DNA of 64,000 bases from Candidatus Woesearchaeota archaeon (GTDB taxonomy: Archaea > Nanobdellota > Nanobdellia > Woesearchaeales > JABGXB01), in NCBI GenBank assembly GCA_018675975.1, contig JABGXB010000003.1, positions 331,821-395,820 of the forward strand, in the 5' to 3' direction. Shown in pieces: positions 8,879 to 16,005 of this stretch (position 1 is its first letter; the number at the start of each line of letters is the position of its first letter). Position numbers and translations under genes: made by a program. Below the pieces are notes generated by a model. It saw only the letters and a program-made list of their open reading frames with translations, was not told where the DNA came from and did not search any database.

Positions 8879-9148
8879 TTTTGAAATTTGTTTTTTTAAA
8901 TTTAAATTTTTATCAATTATTAATTTTAAAACTGTTTGTAAAACATCTCTAGGTTTTACTTTACCATTAGTTTGAAGAAAAACTTTTACAATACCAACTA
9001 AAGGATGTGATTTATTATATGCAGCTGCAATTACATTTTTTTCTTTCCAAAGCATATCTACCAATAATTTTGAAAAACCATGATCGAACTTTGGTAATTC
9101 AAATTCAATAGAATTATTATCCTCAGTTAAAACTTTAAAAATATCCAT
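8873..9148 (-). CDS. rpoL: DNA-directed RNA polymerase subunit L (Rpb11-like)
   Basis: 91-residue assembly subunit that dimerises with RpoD (Rpb3) to nucleate the archaeal RNA polymerase core. Typical features are the N-terminal strand NSIEFELPKFDHGFSKLLVDMLW and the conserved segment VIAAAYNKSHPLVGIVKVFLQTNG, followed by a C-terminal helix. Length is normal for the family. Transcribed alone, convergent with the amidohydrolase gene. Confidence 0.9.
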   Translation of the reverse strand: MDIFKVLTEDNNSIEFELPKFDHGFSKLLVDMLWKEKNVIAAAYNKSHPLVGIVKVFLQTNGKVKPRDVLQTVLKLIIDKNLNLKKQISKL

Positions 9149-9340
9149 TTGTAATCTGTAGTTTTACTTTTGATTTATAAGTTTATGCAAAAGAAAATAA
9201 AACCAATAAGCAAAATAATCTTTTATTACTAACTAATAGAAACATTTATATATAAATTATAAATCTAAAAAGTAAGTTTTAAATATATAGTCTGTAAACG
9301 ACATATATACGGCAAAAAAAGGGTTGAGCAATAAAATAAG

Positions 9341-9631
9341 ATGGTAAACAAAATGGAAAATACACAAATATTCAATGTTTTTTTTAGAGAAAAACCTGCA
9401 ATGATGTTAGTAAGTTTAAGAAATGCTAAAGGTGCTGTTTATGCCAGTTCATTAGCTAAGCTAATTGATTGTACATATTCACATGTAGTTAAAATATTAC
9501 AAGAAATGGAAAAATCTGAATTAATTTCATTTGAAAAAAATGGAAGATTAAAATTATTAACTTTAACTGAAAAAGGTTCAAAAATCGCAGATTCAATTGA
9601 AAATATTAGAGCTAATCTAAACTGCAATTAA
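9341..9631 (+). CDS. Winged-helix transcriptional regulator (MarR-like)
   Basis: 96-residue single-domain winged helix. The recognition helix region reads ASSLAKLIDCTYSHVVKILQEMEKSELISFEK and the wing GRLKLLTLTEKGSKIA, typical of small archaeal MarR/PadR-like regulators. It has no ligand-binding extension. GGGTTGAG about 12 bases before the ATG at 9341 may serve as the ribosome site; a second in-frame ATG (9353) begins MENTQIF. The 190-base upstream region is AT-rich with several TATA-like stretches. Target genes are unknown. Confidence 0.8.
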   Translation: MVNKMENTQIFNVFFREKPAMMLVSLRNAKGAVYASSLAKLIDCTYSHVVKILQEMEKSELISFEKNGRLKLLTLTEKGSKIADSIENIRANLNCN

Positions 9632-9744
9632 TTTTTTATTATTATTAATTTATTATTAAAATTCTTTTTTATTATTATATAAAAACAATTCTAAACATTT
9701 TAATTATTTAAGCATAATATCATTCTAGAATTAAATATAAACCC

Positions 9745-9870
9745 TAACGAAAAGAGTCAACGAAAACAAAAAGCATTCGAGGTCTCTTCCCGCCGGGAAA
9801 AAGAGGTGATTATAATTCCTGCAGACCTAAAAGACCTTACAGGAAATTATTGATAGACAATGAGTTGTTT
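9745..9870 (+). ncRNA. Candidate structured RNA, possible pseudoknot
   Basis: The 359-base gap between the winged-helix gene and the cyclophilin gene contains a stretch much richer in G and C than its surroundings. Stems I can pair by eye are TTCCC (9787-9791) with GGGAA (9795-9799), AGGTCT (9780-9785) with AGACCT (9823-9828), and TTCCTG (9816-9821) with CAGGAA (9840-9845). The last two cross, which makes a pseudoknot-like arrangement. GACCTT at 9833-9838 is an alternative partner for 9779-9784. A TATA-like AAATATAAA near 9733 favours the plus strand. It does not match tRNA, 5S, SRP or RNase P RNA signatures that I know. Exact ends are unknown. Confidence 0.35.
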
Positions 9871-9989
9871 CTATATGGTGGTAAACAAATAAGGTTTATA
9901 AAGTTATTTATTACTATTCAATGAATTTAAAAAAATCAATTAAGTTTAAAAATTGATTAATTTTATAATTAATTTAAAAAGAGGATAAA

Positions 9990-10739
9990 ATGAACAAAAT
10001 TATACTATTTATATGCATATTTACGCTTTTAAGCTCATTTTCAATAGCATCAAATAATACTAAAATATTAATTGAAACTAATTTAGGTGAAATGCAGCTT
10101 GAATTATATGATAATAAAGCTCAAATTACAGTTAATAATTTTTTAAATTTGACTAAAGAAGGTTTTTATGATGGTCTTACATTTCATAGGGTTATAAAAA
10201 ATTTTATGATACAAGGTGGAGATCCATTAGGAAATGGCTTAGGTGGTCCAGGATATAATATTCAAGATGAATTTAGAGTTGATTTAAGGCATGATAAGCT
10301 TGGAATTTTATCAATGGCTAATAAAGGAATCAAAAATACAGGCGGAAGTCAATTTTTCATAACATTAGCCCCAACTCCTTGGCTTGATGGAAAACATACA
10401 ATTTTTGGAAAAGTCATTGATGGATACAATACACTTAGAAGAATTGGAAATATTAAAGTTGATGAAAAAAATAGTAAACCAATACAAGATGTAATTATAA
10501 AAAAAATAAAAATTCTAAATCCAGAAAATAATCAAGTGGAATCAGAAAGTAATAATTGGATAAAATATTTAATTATTTTAATAATAGTAATAATAATTGC
10601 AATTATTATATACTATAAAATAAGAGGAAAAAAAGTTGATTCTGAAAAAGAATATGTTGATTTTGAAACATTACAAGCAAAAAAAGACATAGAAGAAAAA
10701 AAAGTGGAAGAAAAAAATCCATTTGAAGAATTTAAATAA
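9990..10739 (+). CDS. Membrane-anchored secreted cyclophilin (peptidyl-prolyl isomerase)
   Basis: 249 residues in the order signal peptide (1-20, ending SIASNN), cyclophilin domain (about 25-172), membrane helix (about 182-204, ILIIVIIIAIIIYY) and charged cytoplasmic tail. Catalytic-site residues are visible in TFHRVIKNFMIQGGDP and GSQFFITLAPTPWLDGKHT. The predicted topology places the isomerase outside the cell, so it may help fold the many surface proteins encoded at 24-38 kb. GAGG lies just before the ATG (AAAGAGGATAAAATG). Archaeal cyclophilins are usually cytoplasmic, so the anchored form is notable. Confidence 0.9.
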   Translation: MNKIILFICIFTLLSSFSIASNNTKILIETNLGEMQLELYDNKAQITVNNFLNLTKEGFYDGLTFHRVIKNFMIQGGDPLGNGLGGPGYNIQDEFRVDLRHDKLGILSMANKGIKNTGGSQFFITLAPTPWLDGKHTIFGKVIDGYNTLRRIGNIKVDEKNSKPIQDVIIKKIKILNPENNQVESESNNWIKYLIILIIVIIIAIIIYYKIRGKKVDSEKEYVDFETLQAKKDIEEKKVEEKNPFEEFK

Positions 10740-10742
10740 TTT

Positions 10743-11756
10743 TTATTTGTAAATTTCAGTATAGTTTTGTTCATCTGCAATTCCTTGATTAACAAAACCA
10801 TATAATTTTTTTTTATAATCTTCTGGTGTTTCCTTACCTTCGACTAAATGATCATAAGTTAAACCTAAATCATTTGTATCTTTAACTTGTGAAAATCCAA
10901 AAGGTAACTGCACTGATCTTTTTTCTATTTCGGTCATACCGCTTTCAGTAAGTGCTTGAGAACTTGATTTTAAACCATATTCTATTTGAGTTAAAGCTTT
11001 AGTTTTTGCCTCGGCAGTAATTTCTTTAGTTTTAATAACTTCTAATTCTAATTGTTTAGATTCTTTTGAAAAATTATTTTTTTTATGATTATCAACATCA
11101 TAATGTTTTCCTGTAAATAAATCTCTATTTTTATTAGAATCGTCATATAATTCAAAAAAATTATCTTTTACTGATTCTAAATGAAAATAAGAATTTGGTT
11201 CTGAAACTCTCCAGTTTTCTTTTTTAAAATCTTCTTCTCTCTTAGGCCTTACTCCACCATATAAATTTGGATTTGTTTCATCATAAGAATTTAAAGCTTG
11301 TTTTTCAATAAGACTATCCAAACCTTCTACAACATTATTACCGTCTTTTTCAATTTTTAATAATGTACTTTCATATTTTTTTTGTAAATTTTCTTCTATA
11401 TAACCAATTTTATCTTCTGAATATTTTTTAAAATCTTCACATTTTGTTTCTAATTCATCAATTTTTTTTTCAAATGCTTTTTTTTGTTTTTTATTTAATT
11501 TTTTACCAAATTCTTTTTCTTTTAATTCTAAAGTATATTTACTTGGATTTTCAATATATTCTAAAAATTCTGGTGCATTTATTTCAAATTCTTTTAATTT
11601 AGAATTTAAATCTTCATCAAATCTTAAAATCCCATCAGTGATTGAATATTTCATAGCATCTAAGGGTTTAAATTCAAATTTACTTCTAAATTCAAAATCA
11701 GATTGATTTTTTAAATAAGCCAATAAAAATACCATATTATTAAGCATTAAATCCAT
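10743..11756 (-). CDS. Hypothetical protein, Lys/Glu-rich, largely helical
   Basis: Unrecognised 337-residue soluble protein. Residues about 75-165 form a long charged coiled coil (KKLNKKQKKAFEKKIDEL and following), and the rest mixes helical and Asp/Asn-rich segments. I chose the ATG at 11756 because a minus-strand TATA box (TTTATAAAT, 11776-11784) is about 25 bases upstream, fitting a leaderless start. The open frame to 11771 begins with TTG. No membrane segments are evident apart from a weak hydrophobic stretch near the N-terminus (NMVFLLAYL). Its style resembles the orphan proteins at 24-31 kb. Confidence 0.6.
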   Translation of the reverse strand: MDLMLNNMVFLLAYLKNQSDFEFRSKFEFKPLDAMKYSITDGILRFDEDLNSKLKEFEINAPEFLEYIENPSKYTLELKEKEFGKKLNKKQKKAFEKKIDELETKCEDFKKYSEDKIGYIEENLQKKYESTLLKIEKDGNNVVEGLDSLIEKQALNSYDETNPNLYGGVRPKREEDFKKENWRVSEPNSYFHLESVKDNFFELYDDSNKNRDLFTGKHYDVDNHKKNNFSKESKQLELEVIKTKEITAEAKTKALTQIEYGLKSSSQALTESGMTEIEKRSVQLPFGFSQVKDTNDLGLTYDHLVEGKETPEDYKKKLYGFVNQGIADEQNYTEIYK

Positions 11757-11819
11757 AAAAGAACAATACAATTAACATTTATAAAAGTTGGTTTTTGTTG
11801 TCACTAAATGATGGTTAAA

Positions 11820-13199
11820 TTAAAAATTGGAATTTAAAATATTTTCATCTATTTGTTTAATTTTTTTAATAATTTCCTCTTCATGTTCTTTTTTGGTAAC
11901 TGCACCTGAGGCTTGTTTATGCCCGCCGGCTTCACCACCATAATTTTCTACTAATTTTCTTGCTAAATTATTTAGGTTATAATTACTTTTATTATGAACT
12001 CTAAAAGATAACTTAAAATTATTTTTTTGATAGGCTGAAATAATTACAATTTTTTTAGTTTGTTCTATTCCACCTTTAGTTAACATAGAACTTAAAATGC
12101 CAACTAAATTAGGATTTAATTTATCTTTATAATTAATATAAATTATTAAATCATTTTCAAAAACAGTTCCATTAGCTCTCATATCATAATAAATTTTCAT
12201 TGCATTTGATATTTGACTTTTATATTTTTTATTTTCAATTTTAACTTCAGTTAAATTATTACACAAATCTAAACAAAAATCAATACCAAGTTTGACATTA
12301 AATAATCTTGAAAGTCCATTTAAATAAGTAGAAATTTCTTTTGCTTCATATAATTTACCCTCATCATTTAATAAATTAGGATGAATTAAAATATGATATG
12401 AAAATAAATATTTTCTTAAATGAAATGGAGTGATTTTTTTTATTGCATTCACTAATTTTTTTTGTTGATTTCCATCAATTTGTGAAAATGTTTTTTTTCC
12501 GTCTATATTTAATTTTTTTAAAAATTCATAAACATAACTTTCTTTTCTATATAATTTAGGAATTTTAAAATCTCCACTAAATGTCAATGTAAAAGAAAGT
12601 GGTTGACTATTAAGTCTAAAAATATTTAATTCTTTTCTAACAATAACAATTTTGTTATCAACTGCTTCTTGTTGTAAAATTCTATTCAAATATAAAAAAT
12701 TATTTTGATATTGATAATCCCCAAATGCACCTATTAATGATAAATAAATAAATTTTTTAATTTCAGGATTTAATTCTTTTAAAATTAAATATGAAATCCC
12801 TGCAGTAGAAATTTCTTTACTTCCATTTATACCAAATAAAAAAGGATTAATGAAAATAATATTTTCAGGAAGTTGACAATCATCTTCTATTTCATGATGA
12901 TCAATAATTATCACCCTATTTTTATTTGATAATTTTTTTTTAATACTATTTAATTTTAAACTACCTGAATCTAAAATAATTACATTTTTTTGAGGCATAT
13001 TACTTATTTCATCAATACATTCGTCGTCCAATTGTTGTATTATTTTTAAATGTGGATTTTTATCTTCATAGAATTTCTTAAAAAGAGATAATGAAGTAAC
13101 ACCATCAGTATCTAGATGTGAAACTACTAAAATGTCATCCATATTAAAATAAGGTTGATTTTTTTCTAAAAAAGAAAAAAAAGATTCGTAATCATTCAT
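11820..13199 (-). CDS. RecJ-like DHH phosphoesterase/nuclease
   Basis: 459-residue DHH-family protein. DHH motifs: VVSHLDTDGVTSLSLF (about residue 25), IILDSGS (about 75), VIIIDHHEIED (about 97) and GAFGDYQ. The C-terminal DHHA1 motif is GGEAGGHKQASGAV (about 420). Archaeal members of this group act as single-strand exonucleases (GAN/RecJ-like) or oligonucleotide phosphodiesterases. It lies 29 bases downstream of rps15 on the same strand, an order seen in many archaea, so co-transcription is likely. A second DHH protein is at 22.2 kb, and a GINS subunit, the partner of GAN, is at 43.9 kb. Confidence 0.88.
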   Translation of the reverse strand: MNDYESFFSFLEKNQPYFNMDDILVVSHLDTDGVTSLSLFKKFYEDKNPHLKIIQQLDDECIDEISNMPQKNVIILDSGSLKLNSIKKKLSNKNRVIIIDHHEIEDDCQLPENIIFINPFLFGINGSKEISTAGISYLILKELNPEIKKFIYLSLIGAFGDYQYQNNFLYLNRILQQEAVDNKIVIVRKELNIFRLNSQPLSFTLTFSGDFKIPKLYRKESYVYEFLKKLNIDGKKTFSQIDGNQQKKLVNAIKKITPFHLRKYLFSYHILIHPNLLNDEGKLYEAKEISTYLNGLSRLFNVKLGIDFCLDLCNNLTEVKIENKKYKSQISNAMKIYYDMRANGTVFENDLIIYINYKDKLNPNLVGILSSMLTKGGIEQTKKIVIISAYQKNNFKLSFRVHNKSNYNLNNLARKLVENYGGEAGGHKQASGAVTKKEHEEEIIKKIKQIDENILNSNF

Positions 13200-13228
13200 A
13201 AAATAAAAATAAATTCTTAAATTAAAAA

Positions 13229-13684
13229 TTATTCTGTTAAGAATCTAATTTTGTCTATATCATATGTCCAATCAGATGATAATCTTTTTTTATTTTTATA
13301 ATAAGTAACTAACCTTGCAATTTTTGACTCTGTAAGTCTTAAACCTCTTTTTGCCGGTTGATCTTTCTTATTTTTTTCCAAATGTTTCTTTAAAAAAACA
13401 ATTTTTTTTAATAGACATAGTAAATCTTCTGGAATTTCACCAGCTGTATTATTATTTAATAAGAATTTTACAATTGGCATCCCAATAATAGTCTTTACAC
13501 AAGGAATACCATAAGTATCTCTTAATACTAAACCCACTTGACTTGGTGAAATACCTTCTTTTGTAAATTTTAAAATTAATGCTTCTAACTCTTCTTTAGA
13601 ATAATTTACCCATTTTGGATTTTCCATACCAAATGGCTTTTTTGACTTGGATTTACCCTTATCTCTTGAAAACATTCGTGACAT
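13229..13684 (-). CDS. rps15: Small-subunit ribosomal protein S15 (archaeal type)
   Basis: 151-residue archaeal/eukaryotic-type S15 (eukaryotic S13 counterpart). It has the basic N-terminal extension MSRMFSRDKGKSKSKKP, the segment WVNYSKEELEALILKFTKEG, then IPCVKTIIG and the C-terminal S15 helices (LRLTESKIARLVTYYKNKKRLSSDWTYD). It binds 16S rRNA helices 20-22 early in 30S assembly. Length is normal. A region dense in hairpins (13762-13930) precedes it on the same transcript side, which may act as a leader or be a separate RNA. It is followed by the DHH gene. Confidence 0.93.
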   Translation of the reverse strand: MSRMFSRDKGKSKSKKPFGMENPKWVNYSKEELEALILKFTKEGISPSQVGLVLRDTYGIPCVKTIIGMPIVKFLLNNNTAGEIPEDLLCLLKKIVFLKKHLEKNKKDQPAKRGLRLTESKIARLVTYYKNKKRLSSDWTYDIDKIRFLTE

Positions 13685-13761
13685 TTTTTTTCTCCAGTAT
13701 AAATTAGCAATTAAACCAATTTACCCTATTTCAGAAATTTTTAGTTAATTTATAAATATAT

Positions 13762-13930
13762 GGTTGGATCTCTCCAACCAAACACCTCTTTCCCGAAAGA
13801 ATATAAATAAATTGGTTGGACAATTCTAAAGGGGTAGTTTGAGAAAAGGCATCCAACCAATTTGAAATCCCTAAAAATTTATACATTTTTAGGGGAATAG
13901 CTGATTTATGATAACACATTTTCATGTGTT
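13762..13930. promoter_or_regulatory. Hairpin-dense region upstream of rps15
   Basis: Between the XPD stop and rps15 there are five exact inverted repeats: GGTTGGA/TCCAACC (13762-13768 with 13773-13779), TCTTT/AAAGA (13787-13791 with 13796-13800), ATTGGTTGGA/TCCAACCAAT (13811-13820 with 13852-13861), CCCTAAAAA/TTTTTAGGG (13869-13877 with 13886-13894) and AACACAT/ATGTGTT (13913-13919 with 13924-13930). The first and third share the same arm sequence, so arms can pair in alternative ways. TATA-like boxes exist near 13749 (plus) and 13938 (minus). It could be a leader controlling rps15 on the minus strand, or an independent small RNA. Confidence 0.55.
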
Positions 13931-13986
13931 GCTTATAATAAATATTAGATAAAAAAAAGATTTAAAATTAATGCAAATACATAACG

Positions 13987-15933
13987 TTATTTAATTTTGA
14001 AAAAAGAATTTACCAATTCAGTATATTCTTTTGAAATTTTTATATGCCAATCATTTGGAAAACAAGAATAATAATTTGAATGAATATATCTCTCATCTAT
14101 AAAAATTATTACTCCCCTATCAGACTCAGTCCTTATACACCTACCTGCACTTTGAATTGTTTTTGACATTGCTGGATAAATATATCCATAATTCCAACCC
14201 TGTCCATATTTTTTTTGATAAAAATCAATTGTACGTTTAGTAATTAAATTGGGTGTACCTAAAGGCAATCCAACTATTATAACACCTTGTAATTGATCAC
14301 CTGGCAAATCAATCCCTTCTGCAAAACTTCCATTTGAAACGGCTAATAAAACTGCACCAATTTCTTTATATGAAATAAAATTTTTAATCAAATCACTTCT
14401 ATCAACCTTAGTCATACCAGGAAATTCATTAAAAATTGTTTTATTATTTTTATATTGAAAATAAGGTGCCACCATATCTTTAAATTTATAAGATGGGAAA
14501 AAAATTGAGACATTACCTGGAATATTGTTTAACAAATTTGAAATATGTTCACCTATTTTTTTAAAATTAGTTTCAGTTCTCATTGTATAACGAGAACTTG
14601 TTTCTGGTATAATTAAATTAAGTCTATTATTATTTGAAAAAGTTGTTTCATATTCTTTTAATATCACATCATCAGAAAACCCCAATAAATCTTTATACAT
14701 TGAAGTAGGATTTAATGTTGCACTCATCATCAATGTACTATGAACTGAATTTATTAATTCTTTACAAATAATTGAAGAATCTAAACACGCAAAAGAAAAT
14801 TTAAATAATTTTTTTGAACCAAGTTCACTATAATTTAAAATACGTATATAACCTTGTTTATCGATTTCCCATTCCAATAAAAAATCAATTAAATTTTGTA
14901 ATACAGATTTATGTTTAGGTTCATCAAATTTTTTGTCTAATTCAATTAAGGTATCTATTATTTGATCATAAGATAATTTTGTTGATTTTTCTATTAAATC
15001 ATATAAATCATTTTTTGTTATTTCTAATTCTTCAATTCTATGTCTTATTAAATTGTGTTCCATATAATTTTGTAATCCAGTGAATATATTGTCAACTAAT
15101 TCTAATTCAGAATTAAACAATTTTTGAGCTAAAATTTTTTGTAATCTACTAAGAGATAATCCATTTAATGAAAAACTACCTAAATCCTTAATTCTACTCG
15201 GTAAATTGTGAGCTTCATCAACTATTACTAATAAATCATCAATATCTATTTTAGATTTTTTTAATAATTTTGAACAAATTGAGGGATTAAATAAATGAAA
15301 ATAATCACCTATTACAACATTTGCATCAGAACCTAATAAAGTAGAAACTTCATAATTACATAAATTATATCCATAAATTATTTTAATGGATTCATTAACA
15401 TCTAATGGACTTTTTTGTTTTAATTCAGTTAATGCATTTTTAGTTAAATTAGAAAACTCACTTTTATTTTTTAAATTAGTGAAATATTTACAACTTCCAG
15501 TTTCCCTATGTAATTTACAAAAATTAGAAAATTCACCATTATTCATTATTTGTGCATTAGGTTGATTACACATCCATTTTTTTCCAATTAAATCTAAAAC
15601 TATAATTTTTTTTCCAAATTTATTTTGAATTAATTTAATTGTATCAATAACTGCTTTATGTTGAGTAGTCCTACTAGTCAAAAAAAACACTTTTTTTTTA
15701 TTTTCTAATGCATAAGTAATTGCAGGAGATAATGCTGCTACTGTTTTTCCAACACCCGTTGGTGCACTGATAATTAAATTTTTTTTATTTTTTAATGCAT
15801 CAAAATAAGTATTCATAAAATCGGTTTGACATGTTCTTAAATTATCAAAAGGAAATAGAAATTTATTCATATTATTTTCAGTACCAATTTTAGTATCTTT
15901 ATTCAATTTATCTGCACTTTTAAAATCCTTCAT
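13987..15933 (-). CDS. xpd: XPD/Rad3-type DNA helicase
   Basis: 648-residue superfamily 2 helicase of the iron-sulphur XPD family, which unwinds DNA 5' to 3'. Visible motifs are Walker A ISAPTGVGKTVAAL (about residue 57), DEAH box VVIVDEAHNLP (about 237), SATLNPTSM, and motif VI region SAGRCIRTESDRG. Four cysteines that could hold the 4Fe-4S cluster lie in order in KWMCNQPN, NFCKLH, GSCKYF and YNLCNYE. A second in-frame ATG (15870, MNKFLFPFDNLR) may be the true start, since the first 21 residues are not typical. No nucleotide-excision partners are visible nearby. Confidence 0.92.
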   Translation of the reverse strand: MKDFKSADKLNKDTKIGTENNMNKFLFPFDNLRTCQTDFMNTYFDALKNKKNLIISAPTGVGKTVAALSPAITYALENKKKVFFLTSRTTQHKAVIDTIKLIQNKFGKKIIVLDLIGKKWMCNQPNAQIMNNGEFSNFCKLHRETGSCKYFTNLKNKSEFSNLTKNALTELKQKSPLDVNESIKIIYGYNLCNYEVSTLLGSDANVVIGDYFHLFNPSICSKLLKKSKIDIDDLLVIVDEAHNLPSRIKDLGSFSLNGLSLSRLQKILAQKLFNSELELVDNIFTGLQNYMEHNLIRHRIEELEITKNDLYDLIEKSTKLSYDQIIDTLIELDKKFDEPKHKSVLQNLIDFLLEWEIDKQGYIRILNYSELGSKKLFKFSFACLDSSIICKELINSVHSTLMMSATLNPTSMYKDLLGFSDDVILKEYETTFSNNNRLNLIIPETSSRYTMRTETNFKKIGEHISNLLNNIPGNVSIFFPSYKFKDMVAPYFQYKNNKTIFNEFPGMTKVDRSDLIKNFISYKEIGAVLLAVSNGSFAEGIDLPGDQLQGVIIVGLPLGTPNLITKRTIDFYQKKYGQGWNYGYIYPAMSKTIQSAGRCIRTESDRGVIIFIDERYIHSNYYSCFPNDWHIKISKEYTELVNSFFKIK

Positions 15934-16005
15934 AAATATAAAAAAAAGAATTTGTTTAAAAGAATAATGTATAATTGTCCAGTGACTAATTTTAATTAAT
16001 CAATA

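Noticed and set aside
9765-9850. Possible tRNA because of a CATTCGAGG segment resembling a T-loop
   Set aside because: The flanking five-base stems do not pair, and no acceptor stem or anticodon arm can be built on either strand.
13731-13925. 64-codon open frame on the minus strand within the hairpin region before rps15
   Set aside because: It runs through several perfect inverted repeats, has no ribosome site or recognisable composition, and the hairpins explain the sequence better.
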